NCBI GenBank assembly: GCA_022486815.1 | Contig: JAKVJW010000005.1 | Span: 1 to 64,000, forward strand | Reading direction: 5' to 3' | Origin: Prevotella sp. | GTDB taxonomy: Bacteria > Bacteroidota > Bacteroidia > Bacteroidales > Bacteroidaceae | DNA: 64,000 nucleotides | Shown here: piece after piece, positions 53,072-62,337 of the stretch | Position numbering within the stretch: position 1 is the stretch's first letter | Layout: every line of letters starts with the position of its first letter | Notes under the pieces: model-generated | What the model saw: only the letters and a program-made list of their open reading frames with translations | What the model was told of the DNA's origin: nothing | Databases searched by the model: none | Translations under genes and position numbers: made by a program

Positions 53072-56000
53072 CAATAATAGACAAAATATCGTTTCGGTTT
53101 GTAATGGCAGACGAAAAGTTTGCCAAAGAACTTTATGCAGACTGGGATAAATTTTGTAAACGTTGCATCATTGACACGATGGACGCATTCTTTTCTGAAT
53201 ATGACACAAAGGATTCTTATATAGAAATTGACCTTATAGATCTAAACCTGGGTGGTATTGCCCAGGAAAACTTTTACGACGAGTTTCCTATTCGACTAAA
53301 GGAAGCCTTGGAACAAAACCTTTCATTAAAAAAGCAAGGATGGAAAGCCACAGTATCATATCAGGACACCAAAAAGAATCAATTACAAGTTTTTACAGAC
53401 AGAAAGCGTTTTGAAAATCTGATACATTATTTAGAATACGGATTTTGTTTACCAGAATGGAACATAAAAGACTTTGACCTTTCAGAAGAACTGCTTTATT
53501 TCCATGAAAAAGATTATATGGAAAAGATACTGAATCTGGTACTGGAACATCCCTATATTATGGAAAGGATCTTTCTACAGTTGGACGGAAAACAGACAAC
53601 GAATGTGTTCCCTTTTTCTGTATGGCTTTCAGCCACGACACTGGGGCAGCAGAAGAAACGCCGTTTCCTGTCAGCACTGCTGGAACATAGTCCACAATCC
53701 GTAATCCGTTTCATTCACGAAACAGGAAACACGAATTATCTAAACGAAATGGCAAAACTGGTAGAAGCCCCGTCCGTCAAACACATTATGGTGGCAGAAA
53801 CCGAGAATCATGCAGAAATAGACGTTCCTGAATACTGGTACAGACTATATGGCTGGTTGTTAAAATATTATCCATTCAACGGTATACCGATGTTCGGTGA
53901 CAAACAGCATTTTCAACTGCACCTGAACCGCCAGTTACTTTCGTTTATACACAAGAGGACTACCCCATCTTATCTGTCAAAAGCAGAACTGACGATCCAA
54001 TTCCTAAAAGAAGTTTTCGGTACAGAACATTATATAGCAATACTTGATATTCTTTATTATAACCAGAAGTTGAATCCGGACGGTACACCAACGACCGGAG
54101 ACAGTTATGCATGGGAACTTTATTACATATTTCTACAACTTTCGTTACTGAAGAGGAACGACAAAACTTCAGTTAATACTTTAAATCATAATAGCACCTC
54201 AATTATACAAAAACCAGAAACTTTTTCCGTTCCTGATATATGGAAGATTTTGGCAGACAGAAACACTTCTTTCGGGGAATGGTTGGAAAATCCAGAATTG
54301 TCTGACATAGCAAAAAGAGTCTGGGTACAACGGATAATCAGAAGAAATCCCGATTTTGTGGTACGATGGCTGAAAGACAATTCAAAGAAAACCTATCTGA
54401 TGATATTGGCAGATACAGCGGATGATTCGGTTATAACAATACTTTCATCACAGATCTCCTTGCAGTTATCAGAAACTGTTGCCACAATTCTTGAGCTGTG
54501 TGATAAACTGCCTTTGAGTGTTTCTTGGCTGAAAGGTATCAATCGGAAAAAATTGTCGAAAATCATGAAAACTATTATCTTAGAAGGTATCGGAATTGGA
54601 ACTTTCTCTACGACAGACTCTATATGGAAGCAAGTTGTATGGATAGCCAAACAACTGTACTGTAAAATAACGGGGAAATCCGTTGTCTCAAAACAGGATA
54701 CTGTCACTTCTATGCTGAATCCAGAAAAAAGAACCAGTTATTCCATTCCTATAATGGAGTTTATTAACGCACTTACAAAGGACCTACCAGTCCTTGAAAC
54801 GACAGACAACTATCCTTCTAATATGGTATTACCTGAAAATTCTTCTGACCAAGAAATAATAGATACAGAAAGTTTCCATATCTTGCGTAGAATCTTGTCG
54901 GACAGACATTTCTCTAAAGATACAAAAAAGAAAATGCTGCTACAATGGTTCGATGCATATCGTGAAAGGGAAGACGTACTCATATCGATATTACTATCGG
55001 AAGAGTTGTTACAGAAAGCAATAAATATTCTCGACAACACTATTTTGAGGAGAATTGTGATGCAGATGGAGGAAACTGCTTACTATTCAGCCAATATTCT
55101 TGGTCCTTCGTCCGTTATCCACTTTCTGGATAGACTTACTGAAAACATCATCGACATTGCCAGAATCCTTTCACGTTCCGTAAACGACACATGGCTGTCC
55201 TTATTCTCATGGCTTGTTCAAAGAAAACATAAGATTACCACAACTTCAAAAGAAAACAGTATAGAAACAATCAGACAGTTGCTTGTCATGCTGAATGACA
55301 ACAAAGTTCCAGATATAAATACAATTACAATGATCAGAATTTTTATTAATACTTCCACGTATTCTCCTTTTCCTTCTGATAACAGGTATACATATACCCA
55401 TTCGGATATTAAGATGAATCCGTTGACATCGTGGCTCACCTCTTCATCAGACAGTGATACCGCTAAATCGCAAATGCTCCGACATTATGCACGATGGCAA
55501 CCAAAGCAACTCATATTGTTTATTAGACAATCTGTTTCCAAAGGAAATATACCGTTACGCGAATGGAAGAAATGGCTTGGACCTGATGACTGGAAAGAAA
55601 TGCTTTCCGGTATTTCTTTTTCATTAATGGAGACTTTACGACAGACAGCAAAAGTTTTGACAGAACAGTATCATTTCCAAGAATCAGTATTAACCGACGG
55701 CTTTATACAATTCTTTGCCGTATACCCGGCAGAGAACATTTATTATGGAGACACATCCTTCATCATCAGACAATACATAAAAAAATTGAAATTATCACCT
55801 GATACGGAAAAAGGTGACAAAATAACAGAAAGTAATGATTCTCTTGTCAAAGGCGTAGAGTCCGTCTTGCATACAGCAGAAACAGAACAAACTCTAAAAG
55901 AATCCACACAACCTGACTATATAGAAATACCAAATGCAGGACTCTGCCTGTTGGCATTGTGGTTTCCACGTCTGTTTAAAATACTCGGACTGCTGACCGA

Positions 56001-56445
56001 TGACGGGAAAAACTTTATAAATACAGAATCACGTATTCGGGCCATTTTCATTATACAACATTTAGTAACGGATGAAAAAAAAGAATACAAGGAGCAGGAA
56101 TTAGCATTTAACCGTATTCTGACTGAATGTCCTTTCCATATCCCACTACCGAAAAACATAGAATTGACAGATATGGAATTACAGACTGTTACATCAATGC
56201 TTGCAGGTGTAAAAGCAAACTGGAGCAAACTTAAGAATACTTCTGTAAAAGGTTTTCAGCAAAGTTTCATAAACCGTCCTGGAAAAATCGAAAAACAAAA
56301 AGACAAATGGGTGTTATATGTGGAAAATCGGGCGTATGATATTCTACTGAATTCTTTACCATGGTCGTACCACGAGATACGGCTGCCGTGGTTGAAAAAG
56401 AAGATTGATGTCGTATGGCTGGAAAAGGAGTCCTCTAATTTTTAA
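53068..56445 (+). CDS. eCIS tape-measure-type protein (CIS_TMP, Pvc14-like)
   Basis: 1125 aa. The N-terminus IIDKISFRFVMADEKFAKEL, YADWDKFCKRCIIDTMDAFF and YIEIDLIDLNLGGI is diagnostic for the Bacteroidetes CIS tape-measure family. Most of the protein is alpha-helical with many short repeats (e.g. DVLISILLSEELLQKAINIL), and the C-terminal NRPGKIEKQKDKWVLYVENR then YDILLNSLPWSYHEI is also conserved in it. It sets tube length during assembly. 4-bp overlap with the previous gene; GC content is lower than for the upstream baseplate genes. Confidence 0.85.
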   Translation: MTIIDKISFRFVMADEKFAKELYADWDKFCKRCIIDTMDAFFSEYDTKDSYIEIDLIDLNLGGIAQENFYDEFPIRLKEALEQNLSLKKQGWKATVSYQDTKKNQLQVFTDRKRFENLIHYLEYGFCLPEWNIKDFDLSEELLYFHEKDYMEKILNLVLEHPYIMERIFLQLDGKQTTNVFPFSVWLSATTLGQQKKRRFLSALLEHSPQSVIRFIHETGNTNYLNEMAKLVEAPSVKHIMVAETENHAEIDVPEYWYRLYGWLLKYYPFNGIPMFGDKQHFQLHLNRQLLSFIHKRTTPSYLSKAELTIQFLKEVFGTEHYIAILDILYYNQKLNPDGTPTTGDSYAWELYYIFLQLSLLKRNDKTSVNTLNHNSTSIIQKPETFSVPDIWKILADRNTSFGEWLENPELSDIAKRVWVQRIIRRNPDFVVRWLKDNSKKTYLMILADTADDSVITILSSQISLQLSETVATILELCDKLPLSVSWLKGINRKKLSKIMKTIILEGIGIGTFSTTDSIWKQVVWIAKQLYCKITGKSVVSKQDTVTSMLNPEKRTSYSIPIMEFINALTKDLPVLETTDNYPSNMVLPENSSDQEIIDTESFHILRRILSDRHFSKDTKKKMLLQWFDAYREREDVLISILLSEELLQKAINILDNTILRRIVMQMEETAYYSANILGPSSVIHFLDRLTENIIDIARILSRSVNDTWLSLFSWLVQRKHKITTTSKENSIETIRQLLVMLNDNKVPDINTITMIRIFINTSTYSPFPSDNRYTYTHSDIKMNPLTSWLTSSSDSDTAKSQMLRHYARWQPKQLILFIRQSVSKGNIPLREWKKWLGPDDWKEMLSGISFSLMETLRQTAKVLTEQYHFQESVLTDGFIQFFAVYPAENIYYGDTSFIIRQYIKKLKLSPDTEKGDKITESNDSLVKGVESVLHTAETEQTLKESTQPDYIEIPNAGLCLLALWFPRLFKILGLLTDDGKNFINTESRIRAIFIIQHLVTDEKKEYKEQELAFNRILTECPFHIPLPKNIELTDMELQTVTSMLAGVKANWSKLKNTSVKGFQQSFINRPGKIEKQKDKWVLYVENRAYDILLNSLPWSYHEIRLPWLKKKIDVVWLEKESSNF

Positions 56446-56470
56446 AGTTGAAACTTAAATATAGATCATT

Positions 56471-56974
56471 ATGGAAACAGAACAAATTTATCAGAACAAA
56501 ATAGCTCACACCATTCAGCAAAAGCAGAACAGAGAGGGAACATTGGAGTTTGAGGACAACCGTCCAAATGAAATACTTCAATCAGTAGCTGCCCAGCGTG
56601 AGGAAGAGGAAGAGGGAGAAGACATCCTACAAGGTAAGTTTGAGCAACCTGTACAAAAGAAAGACGAAACAGGGTTGCCGGATGATCTGAAAGCGGGAAT
56701 AGAGAATCTGTCTGGATTCGCTACGGACAATATACGAGTACATTACAACTCTGACAAACCATCCCTTTTCCATGCTTTAGCTTATACTCAGGGAACAAAT
56801 ATCTATTTAGCTTCCGGACAGGAACAGCATCTGCCACATGAGGCATGGCACTGGGTACAACAGATGAATGGACGAGTGGAACCAACCACAGAAATAGGCG
56901 GTATGCCAGTTAATGACAATGCGGAACTGGAACATGAGGCTGATATAATGGGAGCCAGAGCTAATAATAGTTGA
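56471..56974 (+). CDS. Stand-alone DUF4157 (eCIS core domain) metallopeptidase-like protein
   Basis: 167 aa. Residues ~66-165 are the DUF4157/eCIS core domain: LPDDLKAGIENLSGFATDNI, VHYNSDKPSLFHALAYTQGT, then LPHEAWHWVQQMNGRV with HEAWH zinc motif and AELEHEADIMGARA carrying the likely third ligand. The N-terminal ~60 residues are charged (REEEEEGED) and contain IQQKQNREGTLEFEDNRP, similar to the orphan at 45242. In other eCIS this domain is usually fused to toxin domains; here it ends right after the core. It may be a protease, a loading factor or cargo. 4 bp from the ATPase gene. Confidence 0.9.
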   Translation: METEQIYQNKIAHTIQQKQNREGTLEFEDNRPNEILQSVAAQREEEEEGEDILQGKFEQPVQKKDETGLPDDLKAGIENLSGFATDNIRVHYNSDKPSLFHALAYTQGTNIYLASGQEQHLPHEAWHWVQQMNGRVEPTTEIGGMPVNDNAELEHEADIMGARANNS

Positions 56975-56978
56975 CAAA

Positions 56979-58322
56979 ATGATAAAGGAAGATATAAACA
57001 AGAAACAATTTTATAAATATAATTTCAAAATGGCAACTTATATCGAATGGTTCAGCCAGATCCTAACTGTAGCTATTCAACTTTATTTCCAACAAAAGTG
57101 TAAATATAAAATGTTGAAAGAAGTCTGTCCTCCAAAAGAAAATTGGTTAGAATCAATCATAGACCGGAAAGAAATTACATTTGACGAGCAGATTGTTATC
57201 ATGCTTGCTCTGATGCCGCACATCCGCCCACAGATATTAGATATTTTCTTCATTCAAAACAAGAATATCGATAGGCAATACACGGAATTCGGAGGATGGA
57301 AAGGAATATCACACGGCGGATTTCTGCCTACGGGAGAAACAGCTTCCTTTATCCTTGCAGGAGAGGATATGGAAAAGAAAAAGTCAGTCATACGCATGTT
57401 TCAGAAAAACCATTGGTTCTATACACAGAATATACTCCGTGTGGAAGGTGCCGGTGAAGGTGAGCCATTCTTAAGCGGACAGTTACAAATTTCAGAGGAA
57501 TTTCTGAGCCATGTACTACTGGACAGCGATTATAAGCCGGATTACAATACCGGATTTCCTGCCAAACTGATTACGACCGAGTTGAATTGGGAAGATATGG
57601 TACTGGATTATAATACAGCACAGGAACTGGAGGATATCAACACGTGGATTGTTTCTCATAAAATCATCATGGAGGACTGGGGCCTAAGACGTTTCCTGAA
57701 ATCTGGATATCGTGCACTTTTCTATGGTCCTCCGGGAACGGGAAAGACATTGGCAGCTACCCTGCTCGGCAAAAAGAATAACATGGATGTATACCGTGTG
57801 GATTTATCCATGATTGTGTCAAAATATATCGGCGAGACGGAAAAGAATCTGGCTAAAGTCTTCGATATGGCAGAAAACAGAAACTGGATTTTGTTCTTTG
57901 ATGAAGCAGATGCGCTATTTGGTAAGCGTACTGTCACAAACACATCCAATGACCGTCACGCCAACCAGGAGGTAGCTTATTTACTGCAACGGATAGAAGA
58001 TTTTCCAGGTACGATAATATTAGCAACCAATCTGCGGAGTAATATTGACGAAGCATTTTCACGACGGTTCCAGTCGGTGGTCTATTTCCCAATGCCAACG
58101 GAAGAGTTGCGTACAGAATTATGGCGTAAGATGCTGCCCGCAAACTGGCTGTCAGATGCTTCTGATAAACTGGCAGATATTGCAGCAACTACAGAACTAT
58201 CAGGCGGATCCATTACAAATGTAATAAGACAATGTGCTTTGTATCTGCTCCAAACCAAAGAAAAAAAACTTAATGAGAATATGTTGAAAAAAGCTTTGGA
58301 AAAAGAGCTGATAAAGGCATAA
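56979..58322 (+). CDS. eCIS AAA+ ATPase (Pvc15-like)
   Basis: 447 aa. Helical N-terminal ~230 residues, then an AAA domain: ALFYGPPGTGKTLAATLLGK (Walker A at ~residue 250), WILFFDEADALFGKRT (Walker B ~305), ATNLRSNIDEAFSRRFQSVV (sensor 1 / arginine finger) and a C-terminal lid GGSITNVIRQCALYLLQTKE. Family members are needed for eCIS assembly or cargo loading, in the cytoplasm. It is the last gene of the operon. ATG 57030 (MATYIEWFSQ) is a possible alternative start. A bidirectional hairpin follows. Confidence 0.92.
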   Translation: MIKEDINKKQFYKYNFKMATYIEWFSQILTVAIQLYFQQKCKYKMLKEVCPPKENWLESIIDRKEITFDEQIVIMLALMPHIRPQILDIFFIQNKNIDRQYTEFGGWKGISHGGFLPTGETASFILAGEDMEKKKSVIRMFQKNHWFYTQNILRVEGAGEGEPFLSGQLQISEEFLSHVLLDSDYKPDYNTGFPAKLITTELNWEDMVLDYNTAQELEDINTWIVSHKIIMEDWGLRRFLKSGYRALFYGPPGTGKTLAATLLGKKNNMDVYRVDLSMIVSKYIGETEKNLAKVFDMAENRNWILFFDEADALFGKRTVTNTSNDRHANQEVAYLLQRIEDFPGTIILATNLRSNIDEAFSRRFQSVVYFPMPTEELRTELWRKMLPANWLSDASDKLADIAATTELSGGSITNVIRQCALYLLQTKEKKLNENMLKKALEKELIKA

Positions 58323-58387
58323 TTTACAGATATGCAACAGTGTCAGTGTCTTCAAAAAACTTTTTTTATACAAAAGAAGACAAAAAA

Positions 58388-58420
58388 AACGCTGCCCTCA
58401 AATGAGATCAGCGCATTTTT
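58388..58420. terminator. Bidirectional terminator after eCIS operon
   Basis: Hairpin CGCTGCCCTCA / TGAGATCAGCG (58390-58413) flanked by ATTTTTAC on one side and a run of A (T on the minus strand) on the other. It serves the eCIS ATPase on plus and the small secreted protein on minus. Confidence 0.7.
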
Positions 58421-58442
58421 ACTATTTATAAAAACAACTTTC

Positions 58443-58808
58443 TTACTTTTCGATACCGCGGTTGTTCAATGTAACGTTGAGCAATTGCAGATATTTGTGA
58501 TATTGTCCATCAGAAAGGATAGAGTGCATATACTTCAAGTCCTTGTTGATAGCCTTGTTAACCATAACCTTGCGGTCGGTCTCAGGAGCCATTGCTGCAT
58601 TCATCATTTCTGCAGAGAAATTATGATGTACGTCTTCTACAGCCTCTTCCTGATCGAAATCCAGGTCCAGAGCCTTAGCTACACTGTTCATGTTGAAGTT
58701 CATACTGTAAGCTGCAGCAGTTGCAGTTGCTTCTTTTTCATCATTTGCTGCGAATGTGGCTGTGGTTATGCTGAGCAGTGCAACAGCCAATAAAATCATC
58801 TTTTTCAT
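58443..58808 (-). CDS. Small secreted (periplasmic) protein of unknown function
   Basis: 121 aa from ATG 58808 (MKKMILLAVALLSITTATFA, cleaved at AANDEKE); the open frame extends upstream, but only this start gives a signal peptide and has an aaaaggtaaaaag leader. The mature ~95 residues are helical and acidic (DLDFDQEEAVEDVHHNFSAE, MMNAAMAPETDRKVMVNKAI). Resembles no domain I can name; I infer an abundant periplasmic protein because the promoter is strong. Promoter at 58900-58930. Confidence 0.8.
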   Translation of the reverse strand: MKKMILLAVALLSITTATFAANDEKEATATAAAYSMNFNMNSVAKALDLDFDQEEAVEDVHHNFSAEMMNAAMAPETDRKVMVNKAINKDLKYMHSILSDGQYHKYLQLLNVTLNNRGIEK

Positions 58809-58899
58809 CTTTTTACCTTTTTGTGAGCCTTCTGAAAAACAGCTCTTGTTAAATATTACCCTAAAACTTATTATCCTTATGTCTCTCTTAAAGACAATG

Positions 58900-58930
58900 C
58901 AAAGATACATCTGTTTTCGCACACAACAAA
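58900..58930 (-). promoter_or_regulatory. Promoter for small secreted protein
   Basis: Minus-strand -7 box TATCTTTG (58900-58907) and TTTG (58927-58930), 19 bp apart, with a ~90-nt leader. Confidence 0.65.
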
Positions 58931-59076
58931 TAAATTGCAACCTTTTTGTTCTTTTCTATCACCTTTCTTGACTTAAATCAAATAATTAGCTTTTCTTTTC
59001 ATTTTTAATCACTTTGTCGCATTCTTTTCCGGTCTGGTAACAACCTGAATTTATATGGACTTGTTTTTCCACTATT

Positions 59077-59117
59077 AAGAAAAAGGCCCCATTAAATCTT
59101 GATTTAACGGAGCCTTG
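59077..59117 (-). terminator. Terminator of esterase gene
   Basis: Hairpin AGGCTCCGTTAAATC / GATTTAATGGGGCCT (59084-59116, minus strand) followed by TTTTTCTT. It is a clear intrinsic terminator 80 bp after the esterase stop. Confidence 0.75.
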
Positions 59118-59195
59118 ACTAAGAGAACTCATTCATCAATCATAAGAGATCATCTCTATGATTGCATTATTAGGATACAACATCAATAGAAATAT

Positions 59196-60302
59196 TTATT
59201 TAAAGATCTTCTGAGCAAAACGATATAAATCTTCACGCCATACAGGCCAGGTATGGCCGCCGGATTTAGAATCAAAGTATTCAAACTTAACACCGGCCTT
59301 ATTCAGGCGCTGCATCATGATCTGACAATTTTCGTAAGCTATGTCCTCTTTGCCTCCTATGGTTATAAAGAAATTCTTAAGATTAGAATTCATCAGCGAT
59401 GAGTTCTGATCCATATATGCATAGTTGGCATCACGTTCTTTGTCAGCCATCATAAACGGTGTTCTCTTAGCAAACCAACCGGAACTGAATACCCCCAAAT
59501 TATGAAACTTGTCTGTATTAGGAACTCCTACATATAAAGTATACATCCCTCCCATTGACAAACCGGCAAGGGCTCTGCTGTCGGCAGAAGCATCAACTCT
59601 AAAGTTCTTCTCGACAAATGGGATAATATTGTCAAGTATTTCAGATCTTACTTTTTCGAATCCTCCTACATTGGCATCAAAACTTACAAGCATCATCGGT
59701 TTGGCCTTGCCCTCTGCAATAAGGTTATCGAGTATGATGTCAGAACGACCTTGCTGCACCCATCCACGGGCATCCTCACCACCACCATGTATGATATAGA
59801 TTACAGGATATTTCTTATCCATATTTTCATCATACCCTGCTGGAGTATAGATATACATCACCCTCCAACTCTTTGTCACATTAGAATAGTACCTTACAGT
59901 ACGGACCTGCCCGTGAGCGACATCTTGCACCTGAAAACGTGTGTCTTCCTTATTGTATGGAACTTCTATACAACTCATCATACGGCCACATCCGAAAAAT
60001 GACTCACTTGAAGGATCAGCTACTGAGAGCCCATCCACGATAAGACTGTAATAGTGTATACCGGGGCTTTGAGGTGTCGTGGTAACTGTCCAAACACCAT
60101 CAGCACTCTTGACCATATCAAACCTCCGTCCCAAGTCCACTTGTATCTTGCGTGCTTCAGGAGCTTTAATACTAAACTCAATTCTGTTATCGGGCATAAT
60201 CTTTGGATATCCCAATTTGTTGACATTGGTTTCTGCTGGTGTCTGTGAGAAGGCGGCAGCGGAAAACAGAACACATAGATTAAATAATAAATACTTTTTC
60301 AT
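59196..60302 (-). CDS. Secreted CE1-type esterase with N-terminal E-set domain
   Basis: 368 aa from ATG 60302 (MKKYLLFNLCVLFSAAAFSQ). Signal peptide, then an isoamylase-N/CBM48-like domain (EFSIKAPEARKIQVDLGR, GVWTVTTTPQSPGIHYYSLI; residues ~25-110) and an alpha/beta hydrolase: VIYIIHGGGEDARGWVQQGR (oxyanion), LAGLSMGGMYTLYVG (nucleophile Ser in GLSMGG) and SGGHTWPVWREDLYRFAQ (His). This is the architecture of feruloyl/acetyl-xylan esterases. It probably deacylates plant glycans in the periplasm. Monocistronic. Terminator at 59077-59117. Confidence 0.88.
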   Translation of the reverse strand: MKKYLLFNLCVLFSAAAFSQTPAETNVNKLGYPKIMPDNRIEFSIKAPEARKIQVDLGRRFDMVKSADGVWTVTTTPQSPGIHYYSLIVDGLSVADPSSESFFGCGRMMSCIEVPYNKEDTRFQVQDVAHGQVRTVRYYSNVTKSWRVMYIYTPAGYDENMDKKYPVIYIIHGGGEDARGWVQQGRSDIILDNLIAEGKAKPMMLVSFDANVGGFEKVRSEILDNIIPFVEKNFRVDASADSRALAGLSMGGMYTLYVGVPNTDKFHNLGVFSSGWFAKRTPFMMADKERDANYAYMDQNSSLMNSNLKNFFITIGGKEDIAYENCQIMMQRLNKAGVKFEYFDSKSGGHTWPVWREDLYRFAQKIFK

Positions 60303-60362
60303 GTTTTTGATTATTAATTGTCCATAACGATAAATTTCAAGTTGATTATGTAAGTTATTCCG

Positions 60363-60370
60363 CAAAGTTA
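60363..60370 (-). promoter_or_regulatory. -7 box for esterase gene
   Basis: TAACTTTG on the minus strand, ~60 bp before the ATG at 60302. Confidence 0.5.
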
Positions 60371-60529
60371 GCAAAAAGACAAATAAGCAACTTTTTATAA
60401 TGTATCATTTACTTTTCTTTATATCTCAAACCTGATAAATAGCCAATATTTTAAAATATTTTCCTTTACCCCAATAATTTATAAACCATTATTTAACTTG
60501 AAGGGGGGAACTATTCAAGAAATATTTCG

Positions 60530-60537
60530 TACCTTTG
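60530..60537 (+). promoter_or_regulatory. -7 box for FKBP gene
   Basis: TACCTTTG, exact TAnnTTTG, ~28 bp before the ATG at 60566. No well-placed TTTG upstream. Confidence 0.5.
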
Positions 60538-60565
60538 CATACATAATAAATAAGAAAAAAATCAA

Positions 60566-61174
60566 ATGAGCAAATCCAACAAGTACATCAACTTGTCCTA
60601 TCAACTGTATGATGCTACAGAAGGCAAATCCGAATTAATCGAACAGACTTCTGACGACAAACCTTTCAATTTTATCAGTGGTCTGGGTATTGCACTTCAG
60701 GCTTTTGAAGACAATGTCACTCCATTGGAAAAAGGAGCCAATTTCGAATTTGATATTCCTCATGATCAGGCTTACGGTGAATATGATGGTTCTCTCGTCA
60801 TCGACATGGATAAATCAATCTTTGCGGTAGACGGTAAGTTTGATGAGGAACATATCAAGAAGGGAGCAGTGGTACCTCTTCAGAATGCCGACGGCAATCG
60901 TTTCTACGGGCATGTCCTTGAAATCAGTGACTCGCAAGTGAAGATGGACCTTAACCACCCATTGGCTGGAAAAGACTTGAAATTCAAGGGACAAATACTC
61001 GATACCCGCGATGCTACGGATCAGGAATTGTCTGCCTATGAAAGTATGATCAATGGCCAGGGGGATGGATGCGGATGCAACTGTGAGGACTGTGAACATG
61101 GTGGTGAACATCATAAGGATGGTTGCGACGGCAGTTGTGGGGATAACCACGAATGCTGCGGAGGCTGTTGCTGA
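60566..61174 (+). CDS. FKBP-type peptidyl-prolyl isomerase, SlyD-like
   Basis: 202 aa, no signal peptide. FKBP fold with the SlyD IF insert: YINLSYQLYDATEGKSELIE, FNFISGLGIALQAFEDNV, TPLEKGANFEFDIPHDQAYG, then VLEISDSQVKMDLNHPLAGK. The C-terminal ~40 residues are a Cys/His-rich tail (GCGCNCEDCEHGGEHHKDGC, DGSCGDNHECCGGCC), likely nickel/zinc-binding like E. coli SlyD. It catalyses prolyl isomerisation and may chaperone metals. 67 bp upstream of aroC. Confidence 0.92.
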   Translation: MSKSNKYINLSYQLYDATEGKSELIEQTSDDKPFNFISGLGIALQAFEDNVTPLEKGANFEFDIPHDQAYGEYDGSLVIDMDKSIFAVDGKFDEEHIKKGAVVPLQNADGNRFYGHVLEISDSQVKMDLNHPLAGKDLKFKGQILDTRDATDQELSAYESMINGQGDGCGCNCEDCEHGGEHHKDGCDGSCGDNHECCGGCC

Positions 61175-61241
61175 ACCACTGCGTCCATCATTCGGTTATC
61201 AAAGATACCACGTATTCTAACCTTTAATCAAGAGAAGTCTT

Positions 61242-62318
61242 ATGAGGAATACCTTTGGAAATCTATTCAGGTTGACAAGTTTCGGGGAAAGCCACGGAAC
61301 TGCTGTCGGAGGAGTGATAGACGGTTATCCGGCTGGTATAGACATAGATATGGACTTTATCCAGCACGAACTTGATCGGCGTAAACCCGGACAGAGTAGA
61401 CTGACTACGGCAAGGAAAGAAGCTGATAAAGTGGAATTCCTGAGTGGTATCTTTGAAGGAAAATCCACAGGTGCACCGATAGGCTTTGAGGTACGCAATA
61501 CAAACCAGCGCTCACAGGATTACAACAATATGTGTAATCTGTTCCGTCCTTCACACGCTGATTATACCTATTATAAGAAATATGGTATCCGGGACTACCG
61601 CGGAGGCGGACGTTCCTCTGCTCGTATCACTATCGCGCGATGCGTGGGTGGTGCACTGGCCAAACTGGCTCTGAATCAGTTGGGGATTAGTATTCATGCT
61701 TATACTTCACAGGTCGGTGATATTGCCTTGGATAAAGACTATCATCAATATGACCTGTCTACAACGGATGATAATGTCGTACGTTGTCCGGATCAGCAGA
61801 AAGCGAAGGAAATGGCCGAACTCATTGCCGAGGTGAAATCGGATAATGATACGGTAGGAGGAATTATTTCCTGCGTTATCCAGGGCTGTCCTGCAGGACT
61901 GGGAGAACCGGAATTCGGAAAGCTCCATGCACAGCTGGGTGCTGCCATGCTCAGTATCAATGCGGTCAAGGGTTTTGAATACGGAGAAGGATTTGCAGGA
62001 GTCACTGGTCATGGAAGCACGCAGAATGATCCATTTATTAATAAGGACGATAAAATAACGACTCTCACAAATCACAGTGGGGGTATACAAGGAGGTATCA
62101 GCAACGGACAGGATATTTATTTCCGGGTGGCCTTCAAACCGGTTGCCACCATTCTTATGCCCCAGAATACCGTTGACCTTCAGGGCAATCCGACTGTCCT
62201 GACCGCACGGGGACGTCATGATTCATGTGTTCTTCCTCGCGCCGTTCCTATCGTCGAGAATATGGCTGCCATGGTCATCCTCGACAATTATCTGCTCAAT
62301 AAAACCGTAAAATTATAA
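61242..62318 (+). CDS. aroC: Chorismate synthase
   Basis: 358 aa. All three family signatures: [20 protein letters not shown] (FMN site), [15 protein letters not shown] and [20 protein letters not shown], plus [16 protein letters not shown] near the C-terminus. It converts EPSP to chorismate with reduced FMN, the last step of the shikimate pathway. Length is typical. Confidence 0.97.
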   Translation: MRNTFGNLFRLTSFGESHGTAVGGVIDGYPAGIDIDMDFIQHELDRRKPGQSRLTTARKEADKVEFLSGIFEGKSTGAPIGFEVRNTNQRSQDYNNMCNLFRPSHADYTYYKKYGIRDYRGGGRSSARITIARCVGGALAKLALNQLGISIHAYTSQVGDIALDKDYHQYDLSTTDDNVVRCPDQQKAKEMAELIAEVKSDNDTVGGIISCVIQGCPAGLGEPEFGKLHAQLGAAMLSINAVKGFEYGEGFAGVTGHGSTQNDPFINKDDKITTLTNHSGGIQGGISNGQDIYFRVAFKPVATILMPQNTVDLQGNPTVLTARGRHDSCVLPRAVPIVENMAAMVILDNYLLNKTVKL

Positions 62319-62337
62319 TTATCGATTATAAGACCAC

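Noticed and set aside
38201..58322. Injection cluster considered as a prophage tail
   Set aside because: No terminase, portal, capsid, lysis or integrase genes, while a DUF4157 protein and Pvc15/Pvc16-type proteins are present.
38201..58322. Injection cluster considered as a Bacteroidetes T6SS (subtype iii)
   Set aside because: No TssJ/L/M-like membrane complex or ClpV; instead eCIS-type ATPase and tape-measure proteins are present.
58332..58793. 153-aa plus-strand frame after the eCIS ATPase
   Set aside because: It is antisense to the secreted protein at 58443-58808 and crosses its terminator.
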